DNA of 64,000 nt from Nitrosomonas sp. sh817 (GCF_030908545.1 NZ_CP133083.1:496001-560000); one strand, 5' to 3'; shown: positions 19,001-27,883, numbered from the stretch's first letter. Translations and numbers: made by a program. Notes: a model not told the origin generated them from the letters alone.

Positions 19001-20375
19001 GCCGGGCGCTACGCCATCATCGCCTTGACCGCGAATTGGTTGTGGGAAGTTTCAATCCTCGCCCGGCTTTGGGGCCGGGCGCTACTTTTTTGGGCTTATC
19101 ATCGTAATCAACATTATGTGGTTTCAATCCTCGCCCGGCTTTGGGGCCGGGCGCTACGTTTTGTTCCCTTCGGCCGGATTAAATTGGATATGGTTTCAAT
19201 CCTCGCCCGGCTTTGGGGCCGGGCGCTACCGTGGCTACGGCTGATTTAGCTTCGTTATTGTAAAAAGTTTCAATCCTCGCCCGGCTTTGGGGCCGGGCGC
19301 TACCGGAATACACCGAATCGACGTCACCGTCGACCAGTTTCAATCCTCGCCCGGCTTTGGGGCCGGGCGCTACGTTTTTTTGTCGCGTTTGTCTTGCAAT
19401 TTGTAAAAGTTTCAATCCTCGCCCGGCTTTGGGGCCGGGCGCTACGCTCGCAATCTGTCATTTTTAAAGGTGACGCTATGTTTCAATCCTCGCCCGGCTT
19501 TGGGGCCGGGCGCTACCTCAGATCGGCGCTGGCACTGTGCAATTGTACATTGTTTCAATCCTCGCCCGGCTTTGGGGCCGGGCGCTACCAGATTGTTGGC
19601 AATCAAAGGGCGGTGCAGTGATGTTTCAATCCTCGCCCGGCTTTGGGGCCGGGCGCTACCCAGTTTTTCTTGTATGTCTCTCGCCTCTCCCGTGTTTCAA
19701 TCCTCGCCCGGCTTTGGGGCCGGGCGCTACTTGCGTTGATTCGTTTGGCATAGCGCCGAATAACGGGTTTCAATCCTCGCCCGGCTTTGGGGCCGGGCGC
19801 TACTCACCGCTTCTGCGGAAAAGTTTGTAATGCCATCAGTTTCAATCCTCGCCCGGCTTTGGGGCCGGGCGCTACGTTAGACCTTTCATTTTCCCCACCG
19901 TCTCTGAATGTTTCAATCCTCGCCCGGCTTTGGGGCCGGGCGCTACGACGTAATTAACAGCCTCGTTTAAATTTGGCTTGGTTTCAATCCTCGCCCGGCT
20001 TTGGGGCCGGGCGCTACAATCAAATACCATTCGCCAGTACCGACTTGAGCGTGTTTCAATCCTCGCCCGGCTTTGGGGCCGGGCGCTACGATGGACGCGG
20101 ATGCATTTAGCAGCGTATTTAGCGTTTCAATCCTCGCCCGGCTTTGGGGCCGGGCGCTACCATATTTTTGTGATCCGGTGAAGCAATTGTGGCTTGTTTC
20201 AATCCTCGCCCGGCTTTGGGGCCGGGCGCTACACAAATTATTGCAGAAATGCAAGCCGCTGGCGTCGTTTCAATCCTCGCCCGGCTTTGGGGCCGGGCGC
20301 TACACGCACTTGCCCCGGTCTTTTGCGGTCAAATAGATGTTTCAATCCTCGCCCGGCTTTGGGGCCGGGCGCTAC
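16038..20375 (-). CRISPR. type I-C-associated CRISPR array, 61 repeats and 60 spacers
   Basis: I counted 61 copies of a 37-base repeat separated by 60 spacers of 33-37 bases. On the transcribed (minus) strand the repeat starts GTAGCGCCCGGCC and ends GAGGATTGAAAC. It holds an 8-bp CGCCCGGC / GCCGGGCG hairpin with a CCCAAA loop. All copies read identical except the one at 16038-16074, which has two substitutions and marks the trailer end. The leader end is therefore at 20375, next to cas2, and spacers near 20300 are the newest. The repeat is longer than the 32 bases usual for type I-C. No spacer was matched by eye to this window. Confidence 0.99.
17362..17385 (-). terminator. terminator-like hairpin inside CRISPR spacer 19
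   Basis: Read on the array's transcribed strand, this spacer (17361-17397) contains AAGCCGCT, a TTT loop, AGCGGCTT, then TTTTG. The stem is a perfect 8 bp followed by a six-T run, counting the stem end. It has the form of an intrinsic terminator pointing away from the leader, with 18 spacers beyond it. Confidence 0.7.
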
Positions 20376-20555
20376 AGTACAACTGCAACCCGATCATACA
20401 ACAAAGAAATTTTTTGTTCACGCGCGAACTGGGGATTTGGGGAATGATTTTGGGATGTGATTGCGAACAAGGTTTTCAGGAGGTTGCAATTTTTCATGAG
20501 GTTATTCTTTGCGCGAACCAGCCGGTATTTTGCCGTTGCTTGCGATTCGCGGATG
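20376..20555 (-). promoter_or_regulatory. CRISPR leader
   Basis: This 180-base non-coding interval lies between the last repeat and the cas2 stop. It is AT-rich near the array, and the motif GTTCGCGC occurs twice on the minus strand (near 20420 and 20510). Position, the degenerate repeat at the other end and the cas2 side all identify it as the leader. An open frame across it is judged spurious. Confidence 0.75.
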
Positions 20556-20852
20556 TTAGATGATGAGCGATCCATCGAAATCGACGGCTTTAAATTTTCC
20601 ATATTCCTTGACGTGCAGATCGACGGGTTCCGTCAAACGATAGAGCCGCAGGTTGTCTTCCTTTTCGTCTATTTCGGCCAGTAATCTGCGTTCCAAATCT
20701 TCATACTGCATCAAACTGACTTTACATTCGAATACCGATTTTTGCACGCGCTGTCCGATTCCTTCGCAGATTTTGGCAACGCGCCGCAATCTTCTGCGGC
20801 CTTCCTTGGTTTCGGTTGAAACATCGTAGGTTACGATAATCAGCATGGTCAT
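20556..20852 (-). CDS. cas2: CRISPR adaptation endoribonuclease-fold protein Cas2
   Basis: A 98-residue Cas2 with the ferredoxin-like fold start [20 protein letters not shown], carrying the conserved Asp after the first strand, and the QKSVFECKV segment. Cas2 dimers bridge two Cas1 dimers in the spacer integrase. The ATG overlaps the cas1 stop (ATGA), and a second ATG two codons later is also possible. It is the last gene before the leader and array. Confidence 0.97.
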   Translation of the reverse strand: MTMLIIVTYDVSTETKEGRRRLRRVAKICEGIGQRVQKSVFECKVSLMQYEDLERRLLAEIDEKEDNLRLYRLTEPVDLHVKEYGKFKAVDFDGSLII

Positions 20853-21883
20853 TTCACCAGAAAGGGAATATACGCTTCCATGTCGCCGCGAATGGCGCGC
20901 GCCATGAAACGCGCTTGCAGTTGCGGCAATAGCCCGAACGGCACTTTGGTATCCAGCAGCGGGTGATTGATTTCTTCCTGCTTGCGTTCCTGGTAAGCGG
21001 CTACGACAATTTTTCGCGCGTCATTTTCCAGATACACCGCGCCGCCTTCGCGTAACTGCAAATCCCGTTCGGTGATCTGGCCGCGATTGACCAGCGTGAG
21101 CGCCAGCCGGTCCGCCAGAATCGACCGGAATTCTTCCATCAGATCCAGTGCCAATGCCGCTCTGCCTGGGCGCACTGCGTGCAGAAAACCCAATTGCGGA
21201 TCGAGCCCGACGCTTTCAATGGCCGAGCGGCAATCGTTCATCACCATCGAATAAAGAAACGACAGCAGCGCATTGAAACGGTCGCGCGGCGGTCTGCGCG
21301 TGCGTCCGTCCATGGTGAAATATTCGCGGACATTACGCCGCACCAAATTGGGCAATGCGGAGAAATACACTTTGGCGGCGTCGCCTTCAATGCCGCGCAC
21401 CACGTCCAGATCCGCCGCTACCGCCAGATTGCGTATGGAACCGGCCAATGCATCGGCGGCTTGGCTGAGTATTTTTTGATCCTGTTCGTCCGTTGTTTCC
21501 CGCGCGCCGCGCAGTAATACCTGGCGGGAATTGCGCAGCTTTCCGGCTATCGCCGCTTTCGCAACCGCAACGGCAAAGGATGTATCCGCAGCCAAGCGAT
21601 GCTGGGCCTGACGCAACAGAATATTGCCGCTGACCGCGCCTTCCAGCCTGGCTTTGAATCGCCCGTTGCCATCGAGTAACACCAAGCCGATGCCGTCGTC
21701 GGCGCAACGATGCATCAGCGCCGGGGAAATCATGATGTTACCGAAGCAAACGAGCGTACCCAAATGATGCAGCGGCACTTGGAGTTTCTTTTGCCGTTCC
21801 ACGTCGATGCGCACGGTATCGTTTTCCAAATGCGCGTAGGCATTGGGTGTCATGATATAAAGTGTGTTGAGGATTTGATACAT
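20849..21883 (-). CDS. cas1: CRISPR adaptation integrase Cas1 (type I-C)
   Basis: A 344-residue Cas1 that cuts and joins prespacers into the array. The metal site is intact: Glu in [13 protein letters not shown], His in [11 protein letters not shown], and the Asp/Glu of [10 protein letters not shown]. The length and N-terminus ([12 protein letters not shown]) match type I-C Cas1. It is normally directly downstream of cas4, but here an opposite-strand toxin-antitoxin pair separates the two, so cas1 may have its own promoter in the 48 bases between its start and the divergent antitoxin start. Confidence 0.97.
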   Translation of the reverse strand: MYQILNTLYIMTPNAYAHLENDTVRIDVERQKKLQVPLHHLGTLVCFGNIMISPALMHRCADDGIGLVLLDGNGRFKARLEGAVSGNILLRQAQHRLAADTSFAVAVAKAAIAGKLRNSRQVLLRGARETTDEQDQKILSQAADALAGSIRNLAVAADLDVVRGIEGDAAKVYFSALPNLVRRNVREYFTMDGRTRRPPRDRFNALLSFLYSMVMNDCRSAIESVGLDPQLGFLHAVRPGRAALALDLMEEFRSILADRLALTLVNRGQITERDLQLREGGAVYLENDARKIVVAAYQERKQEEINHPLLDTKVPFGLLPQLQARFMARAIRGDMEAYIPFLVK

Positions 21884-21931
21884 TATGTATTACAATTTGT
21901 GAAATTTATCCAAGTTATCGGGATTTACAAT

Positions 21932-22249
21932 ATGACGACGCTCAACATCCGGCTGACCGAGCAGATTGAACAGCGGCTTTCGGAAGAAGCCGAACGCGAA
22001 AATAAAACCCGTTCCGAAATCGCTCGCGATGCATTGAATTGGTATCTGTTGGAAATCGAGAAAAAACGTTTCATGGATCAACTCCTGGAAGAAGCCCGCG
22101 CAGCCTACTCAAACGAAAGCATCCGGCAAGAAGCGCGGACCATTTCCGAAGAGTTTCTGTCCCTCGAAAACGACATGCTGGAGAATGCCGAAGACCTGTT
22201 ATCCGGCGATTTGCCGCAGACTGAATCTTCCGAAACATGGTGGAAGTAA
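21932..22249 (+). CDS. ribbon-helix-helix antitoxin paired with MazF
   Basis: A 105-residue protein. It has an N-terminal ribbon-helix-helix (MTTLNIRLTEQIEQRL, then NKTRSEIARDALNWYL) for operator binding, and a long acidic C-terminal region expected to bind the toxin. The ATG at 21932 was chosen because the longer frame upstream runs antisense through cas1. It overlaps the MazF gene by 13 bases and diverges from cas1, so its autoregulated promoter probably sits in 21884-21931 and may also influence cas1. Confidence 0.8.
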   Translation: MTTLNIRLTEQIEQRLSEEAERENKTRSEIARDALNWYLLEIEKKRFMDQLLEEARAAYSNESIRQEARTISEEFLSLENDMLENAEDLLSGDLPQTESSETWWK

Positions 22250-22611
22250 TCCGCCGTGGCGAAATCTGGGTCGCCAATCTGAATCCGCCGCGCGGTCAGG
22301 AAGTCGGCAAAATCCGTCCGGTTCTGGTTTTTCAGGATAACGCACTGACCGCGATCGGCACACCGATGATCATCATCCTGCCGCTGACAACGCAGGTTTA
22401 CCCTACTTTCAAACAATGGCGCATCACCGTCACCGCTCGCCACCGCTTGTTGAAGGATTGCCAAATCATCGTCGATCAACCGCGAACCTTGGATCGCGCC
22501 CGATTCGGAGAAGGGCCTTTGGCGACACTCAGCGAAGATGAAATGATTTCCATTGAGCGCGCTTTTCTGGGAGTATGCGGTATGCTTCATTACGCTATTC
22601 GTCCACGTTAA
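22237..22611 (+). CDS. mazF: MazF/PemK-type endoribonuclease toxin
   Basis: A 124-residue toxin with the hallmark RRGEIWVANLNPPRGQEVGK, followed by IRPVLVFQ, and the later LKDCQIIVDQPRTLDR segment that shapes the RNA-binding groove. Family members cut single-stranded mRNA at short motifs. The 3' end overlaps the end of cas4 by 17 bases in convergent orientation, so the cas4 message reads antisense through the toxin and antitoxin genes. Confidence 0.9.
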   Translation: MVEVIRRGEIWVANLNPPRGQEVGKIRPVLVFQDNALTAIGTPMIIILPLTTQVYPTFKQWRITVTARHRLLKDCQIIVDQPRTLDRARFGEGPLATLSEDEMISIERAFLGVCGMLHYAIRPR

Positions 22612-23248
22612 ACAATTCATCCAGCAATTCATGCTGGTGCGTTTTATCCGCCAACGCCTGCGGCTGGCAAATTTCCTTCAACGAACATTCCTTGCAACGC
22701 GCGTCGTTAACCGGCGGCGGCAATGTCCCGGAAGCCAGCAAAGCACGTACAGCCGCCACGGTTTCCTCGACTTGCCGGCGCAACGCCTCGGTAATAGCGA
22801 CTTCACGGCGGCGACGGGAAGTGTGATGATAAATCGCACCGTGCGTCACCGGTTTTCCGGTCATTTCTTCCAGACAGATCGCTTGCGCCGCCAGTTGGAT
22901 ATCGTCATGCGCTTTTGCACGTTTTTTACCGTGCTTGTATTCCACCGGATAAATCCGCCCATCCGGATAAAACTCGACGACGTCGCATTTGCCGATCAAC
23001 CCTAAACGCTCCGACCAAACCGGCAATGCTTTCTCGCTGCGGACGCCTTCAAATGACTCAAAACCCGGCTCATCGACACGCTGATGCACGGCGTTGCCGC
23101 GCATGGTATGAACGTTTTCGTCAAATGCCTGCTCGACATGAATCAACGCGCACTGGCGCGGGCAATAGCTGTAGTGCTGCAATGCCGAAAGCATGATGGG
23201 GTCGTCGTTATCCAGGCGGTTATTCATGTGCGGCGACGGCGTGTTCAA
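22595..23248 (-). CDS. cas4: CRISPR-associated Cas4 exonuclease
   Basis: A Cas4 of about 217 residues that trims prespacers and checks their PAM. The RecB-type nuclease core is seen as GKCDVVEF and YPVEYKHGK, with QLAAQAICLEEM after it. The iron-sulfur cysteines are in YCPRQCAL near the N-terminus and CKECSLKEIC near the C-terminus. The start at 23248 lies inside the preceding HEPN gene; an ATG at 23227 is equally possible. The overlap suggests coupling to the HEPN gene, so cas4 appears to depend on the inserted cassette for its transcription. Confidence 0.95.
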   Translation of the reverse strand: MNTPSPHMNNRLDNDDPIMLSALQHYSYCPRQCALIHVEQAFDENVHTMRGNAVHQRVDEPGFESFEGVRSEKALPVWSERLGLIGKCDVVEFYPDGRIYPVEYKHGKKRAKAHDDIQLAAQAICLEEMTGKPVTHGAIYHHTSRRRREVAITEALRRQVEETVAAVRALLASGTLPPPVNDARCKECSLKEICQPQALADKTHQHELLDELFNVDE

Positions 23249-23615
23249 CGTGAGTCAGCAACGTATGTACATTAAGGATTTCCACCTTGCGATCAATCGG
23301 TTCGTCGAGTTCGGTAATGCCTTCTTCGTAGCGCGCTTGAACGGCAAATATTGTGTATTGAACCAATGGCCAATATGCGTTTACCTCAATGCCTTGCAAT
23401 TCCAGCAAAGCCAGCAATCTCGCCAATTCATGCGTCATGGGATAAGTGTCGGTATGAATGCATAGCCATGCTTTCAATGCTTTCTCCACCGCTTGCTGGA
23501 TATGAAATCCGAAAATCTCATCTGCAAAAAGCGGATTGTCTTGCATGCCAATCAGTGCGTTTAAGTCTTTATGCGCCATGCGCAACATCGCGCGCGCCCG
23601 GTCAAGGTCGGCCAT
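23220..23615 (-). CDS. HEPN-domain protein (partner of MNT)
   Basis: A 131-residue helical HEPN protein with the typical FHIQQAVEKALKAWL helix and a YPMTHELARLL segment. A clear RX4-6H ribonuclease motif was not seen, so it is the non-DUF86 HEPN type and may not be an RNase. The start MADLDRARAML at 23615 was preferred over a longer frame. It overlaps the MNT gene upstream and cas4 downstream, placing it in the cas transcript. Confidence 0.82.
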   Translation of the reverse strand: MADLDRARAMLRMAHKDLNALIGMQDNPLFADEIFGFHIQQAVEKALKAWLCIHTDTYPMTHELARLLALLELQGIEVNAYWPLVQYTIFAVQARYEEGITELDEPIDRKVEILNVHTLLTHVEHAVAAHE

Positions 23616-23952
23616 GCAGCACTTTCCCTTCGCGAATCGCCCGGCCAATCACATGATTCGTTGAATTCTTCCACTGCTCGAATTCATCCCGGCTGTAGAG
23701 CAAAATATCCTTAGAAATATTTAATCCCTTCAACGCGATATACAAACGCGCCGCTTCCTTCCTGCGGCTGCGCTGTGGAGAAAACGGCTCGGTTTCGACA
23801 ATCAGCAAATCGACATCGGAATCCACCCGCGCATCTCCCCTTGCTCGAGAACCAAACAGAATGATGGCTTCCGGCGAAACTTCACGAACGATGGTATCAA
23901 CCATCTGTTGCAATAGGATTTTTTCGTCAGCGGCGTCGATTGGGGAAGTCAT
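23602..23952 (-). CDS. minimal nucleotidyltransferase (MNT) of an MNT/HEPN pair
   Basis: A 116-residue nucleotidyltransferase with GSX10DXD intact (GSRARGDARVDSDVD in the IILFGS context). Such proteins pair with HEPN proteins; some modify the partner with AMP. The gene overlaps the HEPN gene by 14 bases and lies 18 bases after the HicB-like gene. This pair belongs to a different subfamily from the mntA/hepT pair at 8 kb. Confidence 0.85.
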   Translation of the reverse strand: MTSPIDAADEKILLQQMVDTIVREVSPEAIILFGSRARGDARVDSDVDLLIVETEPFSPQRSRRKEAARLYIALKGLNISKDILLYSRDEFEQWKNSTNHVIGRAIREGKVLHGRP

Positions 23953-23970
23953 TTTGGTATTCTTCTTTTG

Positions 23971-24177
23971 TTATTCAACAATTACTTTCTGGCCGTGCTG
24001 AAGTAGTTGTATTTTCTCTGGTGACAATTCTTCATCGAAATGACAATGCACGGCATCGCGCACCTGTTGATGCAAACTGGCAAGATCATCCGCTTCTGTA
24101 AAAATGGATTCCCCCAGCGCACGGGCGGTGTAGCCGCCTTCTGGGGCTTCTTCGACCAGAAATAAAATCTCTCTCAT
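23971..24177 (-). CDS. HicB-like small protein
   Basis: A 68-residue protein of the HicB-like fold, with MREILFLVEEAPEGGYTARA followed by a GESIFTEADDLASL segment. Homologues are often mislabelled as a dehydrogenase subunit; nothing here supports that label. HicB proteins are antitoxins, but no HicA partner gene was seen beside it. It lies 21 bases after the DUF5615 gene in the same direction, so it is part of the string of toxin-antitoxin-type genes between cas7 and cas4. Confidence 0.72.
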   Translation of the reverse strand: MREILFLVEEAPEGGYTARALGESIFTEADDLASLHQQVRDAVHCHFDEELSPEKIQLLQHGQKVIVE

Positions 24178-24198
24178 AGTTAATTTGCCTCTATTAAG

Positions 24199-24558
24199 CT
24201 ATTTCTCTTTTAACTTCCGCAATCGTATCCCTTCGCGCTGAATTACCGCAAAATATCCTGATTGGATTTCGTTTAAGGCACACAAGCTTATTGCCAGTAA
24301 TTCTTCCACAATGATGGGATGCAAGCGGAAATACAAAATTGCCTCAGGTGGTTCTATTCCATGAAAAAACACCAGATCCCCAAAATCCACATCGAACGTA
24401 AGTAAGCTACGTCCCGTTTCACGCGCAAGGGAAAGCACGGCACGATCATTGATTCCCGGTGAAATCTCTGCAATTGAAAGAACATCGTAATCCGCGTCAA
24501 TGAGACCCTTTATAACCGGCAGAGGAAAATTCTCATCGGCCAGCAACTTCGAAATCAT
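24199..24558 (-). CDS. DUF5615 PIN-like protein, probable toxin
   Basis: A 119-residue PIN-like protein of the DUF5615 family, with acidic residues in SKLLADENFP and TFDVDFGDLVFF and a SPGINDRAVLSLA segment between. The family is linked to DUF433 antitoxins in predicted toxin-antitoxin pairs; the activity is mostly inferred. It overlaps the DUF433 gene by 4 bases (ATGA), the standard arrangement. Confidence 0.82.
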   Translation of the reverse strand: MISKLLADENFPLPVIKGLIDADYDVLSIAEISPGINDRAVLSLARETGRSLLTFDVDFGDLVFFHGIEPPEAILYFRLHPIIVEELLAISLCALNEIQSGYFAVIQREGIRLRKLKEK

Positions 24559-24809
24559 CGAGTAACAGTGCCAGATTCTGCAGCCGCCCGCATGATAAAG
24601 GTCTCATCTTTCATGCAATCCCGGATAAACGCAAATACCGCTTGCAAATCTTCCGAGGTCAAATGCGGATAGCTTTCAAGTATCTGTGCTTCATCCCAAC
24701 CGGAAGCCAATAGATCAAGAATAAACTCAACCCCGATACGGGTTCCCCGGATACGCGGCTTACCGAACAGAGTGTCCGGGTCTGAAACGATACGATCTTG
24801 CCAGTTCAT
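24555..24809 (-). CDS. DUF433 protein, probable antitoxin
   Basis: An 84-residue DUF433 protein with RIVSDPDTLFGKPRIRGTRI, then GVEFILDLLASGWDEAQIL, which is the family's helix-turn-helix region. It is the likely DNA-binding antitoxin for the PIN-like product, whose start overlaps its stop. The good ribosome site AGGAGGT lies just before its ATG, and the 46-residue ORF after cas7 ends 21 bases upstream. Confidence 0.85.
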   Translation of the reverse strand: MNWQDRIVSDPDTLFGKPRIRGTRIGVEFILDLLASGWDEAQILESYPHLTSEDLQAVFAFIRDCMKDETFIMRAAAESGTVTR

Positions 24810-24830
24810 ATCAATACCTCCTAAAAATAT

Positions 24831-24971
24831 TTAACCAATACGCTGTAGCAGTTGTACGCCGGACGGCATGTTGGCTTCATCTACTGTTACGGTGTAATCG
24901 CTAAAGCTACGAGGGATAGCAATGCTATCCTTGAGTCTCGGTTGGATACGAATAACATTAGTTGTGGTCAT
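24831..24971 (-). CDS. 46-residue ORF coupled to cas7
   Basis: A short reading frame beginning MTTTNVIRIQPRLKDSIAIP and ending LLQRIG. Its ATG shares one base with the cas7 stop (TGATG), the classic form of translational coupling. I do not recognise a family; there is no membrane segment, and the N-terminal half is basic with a strand-like pattern. It sits between cas7 and the DUF433 gene in a stretch that would otherwise be non-coding. It may be an antitoxin-like protein, a small Cas accessory protein or a spurious frame. Confidence 0.5.
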   Translation of the reverse strand: MTTTNVIRIQPRLKDSIAIPRSFSDYTVTVDEANMPSGVQLLQRIG

Positions 24972-25903
24972 CAAAACCCCTCAATGATTTCAGGTTCAAG
25001 ACCTTTTAATTCCTGAAGCTTAAAACTTCCATCAGACTGAATCGATTCTCGAAGTGTTCGATGTACCTTGGCCGAAGAATATTGTCCAGACTTGCAATTG
25101 TGCTTCCACCAAATCACTTTCAAAATTTCCATACTTCCTGCTGGCCTTGCGGATGACTCGTCGTTCTCAAATAACTTTGGAAGCAACTGCTTAATAATTT
25201 CTGCATCTGCATCACTAAAACCTGTTCTTTCAGCCAATTGTGGATTCATACTACCGTAGAAAACATAAATCCCACTGTCAACCCGATGTTTCATACCCAT
25301 TGTGTCAGAACCACGCTTGCTGCCATCCCCCTCACCACTAACACTTTTGGTGATTTGATTGCTGGTAATCTTGTCTCTGACAGGCTCAACACTAAAGGCG
25401 GATTGGATAGTAACTGGCCCGCGAATCGGTATTGAAACTTTGTTCAATTCATCATCCTCAGTTGGAATCTCGTCAGCAGCTACCTTCTTGGTTTTTTTTG
25501 CCTCTTTATCTTTCCAAGCAAATACTTGACCAAATGCTCTGACATCAAACCATTTAGCACATGCTCTTTTTACTGTATCAATTTTGTTGGCACTGTTCTT
25601 GAATGCGTCTTTACCAAGACCGTTCTTGTCAGATTCCGCGCGAACACGAAGGCTGGGTTCACCATCCTCATTTCGGTCGTCAGATTGAACGAAAATCGCA
25701 TTGCCATCATCTTTTTTTCCGGTAGTGACCCAACGTTCTAGTAGCCGGTCCCTGACTTTGCGTTTAATGCACACATCTGTCATTTCTCCGATACCTCCGT
25801 AATCTGTACGCGGGCGATTACCATCGAGGGGATCGCCATTCGGATTGGCATTCTTGACGCGAAGAATTACGGCGAAATCAATTTTGTTTTGCAATATGCT
25901 CAT
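24971..25903 (-). CDS. cas7: Cascade backbone protein Cas7c (Csd2)
   Basis: A 310-residue Cas7 that forms the crRNA-binding filament of the type I-C surveillance complex. The N-terminus has the RRM-like strand VILRVKNANPNGDPLDGNRP, followed by TDYGGIGEMTDVCIKRKVRD, both typical of Csd2. The gene lies 20 bases after cas8c. The usual next gene, cas4, is displaced about 1.7 kb by inserted small genes. Confidence 0.96.
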   Translation of the reverse strand: MSILQNKIDFAVILRVKNANPNGDPLDGNRPRTDYGGIGEMTDVCIKRKVRDRLLERWVTTGKKDDGNAIFVQSDDRNEDGEPSLRVRAESDKNGLGKDAFKNSANKIDTVKRACAKWFDVRAFGQVFAWKDKEAKKTKKVAADEIPTEDDELNKVSIPIRGPVTIQSAFSVEPVRDKITSNQITKSVSGEGDGSKRGSDTMGMKHRVDSGIYVFYGSMNPQLAERTGFSDADAEIIKQLLPKLFENDESSARPAGSMEILKVIWWKHNCKSGQYSSAKVHRTLRESIQSDGSFKLQELKGLEPEIIEGF

Positions 25904-25923
25904 GTCTGGTCTCCTTGAATTGT

Positions 25924-27882
25924 CTAGTTATCGGTGCTGGTCATTTCAGCATCGGTTGCTGATTCACCGTCCTTGTGGGGTTTTGCCTTATTCAACTCCC
26001 GTCGCTGACAGTGATAGCCCAATAAAAATTCACCAGACAACGGACGATCATCCGTAAAATCATCACCTTGGAATGCACACACAACCTCATCGAGCAATTT
26101 TTCTCTAATGACAAGGAAGCCAACCCCATGATCAGAAGTCCGTAATCGAGACATGTATGGTTTCAAAGCAAGCTCGATGTTTTTCCAGGTTGAGAACGGA
26201 TGACTAGAAAAACGCTGCATTAGTTTTGCGGCTGTAGTGTCACGGTTCTTTTCAGCTTTGGTTAACGCGAAACCCTCAATGCTGTCGGCGATTGCCAAGA
26301 GCCGACCATATAGATAATCTCGCGATACCCGGTTAGTTTCCAGAGTCATTTGATACCTCTCCTTTCCAATATAAGCCCCCTTTATTAGGGCGCAAGCGAT
26401 ACCCAGATTTTTCTCCCAATCCCATTCTCTACCGTATTTATCCTTCTCGAAGGAAATGCGGTTACATGTTTTACGAAAAGTTGTTTCTCTCAAGTCTCCT
26501 GGGAAAGCCTGACCATCAATGATGCAGGGCAACAGTCGCTCCACTGTCACTTTAATCAGTTTTTCATGTTGCTTGTCTTTGGGACGACCATAGGCGGCTT
26601 CCGCGATGTCTTTGGGTGAGGGTGCGCCGACAAAACGTATTTGCTGCTTGGTTTCCGCGTCGCGCCCATAGTCTTGATGCCAAGCAAATGCTGTGTGCCA
26701 TGCTTGAATGCGATCAAGATATTCTGAACCAGTGAGCTCCCGGTAATAAGTAATAGCCATTCGGCCAGGCGTCGCTGAATCAAGCCCCATTACCACAATG
26801 CCGTCAGTTGATCCCAGCTTGGCTCGATAACCGCGAATACGGTTATTCAACCTGAGTGCGAAAGCCTGTCCAATATCTCCTTGAAACTGTGGTTTTGAAT
26901 CGTCTCCCTCAACATCTAATTCAAACGTGTCGGCGGTATTACCAAACGGGTCGGGAATTTCTTTGCCACCAACATCCCAAGCAATTATGGCTTGATCGCC
27001 ATTACGAAACGCTTGGCGTTGAACTAGCCAACGTAGGGCATTGTGCGCTTTCTCCGAAACCTCGGTTCCTACACCTGCTGCTTGCCGTGCACTCAGGAAT
27101 CGGCCCAAATAAACAAAATCGGAATCCGTATCCTTCTTGTTCGAGATGAGTTTTGCCCCATCTTTTCCATTACGAATTTTGTTTTGATGCTTATCGGCCA
27201 AAAACATTCTACTTCCCGTAACCATACAAAGATCAGGAGTCTTGGTGGCTTCATTTTCAGTGCAATAAGCAAGCCATGCATCTTGCAGATTTTTGTCTTT
27301 CCATACTTCAGGTACTGGATCGTTCGCAGTCTCAACACGCCAGCGAATCAGTGCATTTTGAGGTTTGTATATCTTTTTTTCTGCGGTCAACTGCTTCAAT
27401 AATGGTGGCTTATTTTGCGTGGATTCCCATGCTCTCAGCAGATGCCCGTCAGCATCAACAGGCATGACCCCCTCTTTGATTAAATCGCTCAATACGGTTT
27501 TTTTTTCTATGTATTTGAAAACCGCAGTTGCTTTAGGATGGAGCTGACACCAGTTTCCAAGCTGCTCCCGATATTTTTCAAAATATTCGTTTTCTATTTG
27601 GTTATCTTCTACATAATCACCAGCACAGTATTTGACATGATCGCAAAGCGGGTGAGGCACTATCGCACTTGTTCTGGCCGTGGATGATTTCTCCGTGGCA
27701 GGGATTACCGTGATTTCCTTGTTAACAACAGAGGCACGCCTAAAATTCCCGTCAGCATCCACAACGATTTCAATATGGGCTTGCTGTGCTATATGACCGA
27801 TAGGCGGCAATGGATTGTTTTCAAATTGAGGAGCATCTTTGCACTTATCATAAGTTTCATAAAGTTTCTGAATCCAGCTCAT
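25924..27882 (-). CDS. cas8c: Cascade large subunit Cas8c (Csd1)
   Basis: A 652-residue Cas8c that recognises the PAM and supports the R-loop in the type I-C complex. The start MSWIQKLYETYDKC at 27882 matches the family and leaves one base after the cas5 stop; an in-frame upstream extension overlaps cas5 and is less likely. Later family landmarks are LRWLVQRQAF, IVVMGLDSATPGRMA and the C-terminal GEFLLGYHCQRREL. In type I-C an internal start in this gene can give the small subunit Cas11c; this was not tested here. Confidence 0.95.
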   Translation of the reverse strand: MSWIQKLYETYDKCKDAPQFENNPLPPIGHIAQQAHIEIVVDADGNFRRASVVNKEITVIPATEKSSTARTSAIVPHPLCDHVKYCAGDYVEDNQIENEYFEKYREQLGNWCQLHPKATAVFKYIEKKTVLSDLIKEGVMPVDADGHLLRAWESTQNKPPLLKQLTAEKKIYKPQNALIRWRVETANDPVPEVWKDKNLQDAWLAYCTENEATKTPDLCMVTGSRMFLADKHQNKIRNGKDGAKLISNKKDTDSDFVYLGRFLSARQAAGVGTEVSEKAHNALRWLVQRQAFRNGDQAIIAWDVGGKEIPDPFGNTADTFELDVEGDDSKPQFQGDIGQAFALRLNNRIRGYRAKLGSTDGIVVMGLDSATPGRMAITYYRELTGSEYLDRIQAWHTAFAWHQDYGRDAETKQQIRFVGAPSPKDIAEAAYGRPKDKQHEKLIKVTVERLLPCIIDGQAFPGDLRETTFRKTCNRISFEKDKYGREWDWEKNLGIACALIKGAYIGKERYQMTLETNRVSRDYLYGRLLAIADSIEGFALTKAEKNRDTTAAKLMQRFSSHPFSTWKNIELALKPYMSRLRTSDHGVGFLVIREKLLDEVVCAFQGDDFTDDRPLSGEFLLGYHCQRRELNKAKPHKDGESATDAEMTSTDN

Positions 27883-27883
27883 C

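Noticed and set aside
16038-20375. Many overlapping open frames rich in a SSPGFGAGRY- or RPALGPGA-type repeat
   Set aside because: These are translations of the CRISPR repeats, which lack stops in several frames; they are not genes.
16038-20375. Spacers matching other parts of this window (self-targeting)
   Set aside because: No match was seen by eye, but this was not an exhaustive alignment, so I make no claim.
20372-20602. 76-codon minus-strand frame across the CRISPR leader
   Set aside because: It overlaps the leader and the end of cas2, has no family resemblance and no ribosome site.
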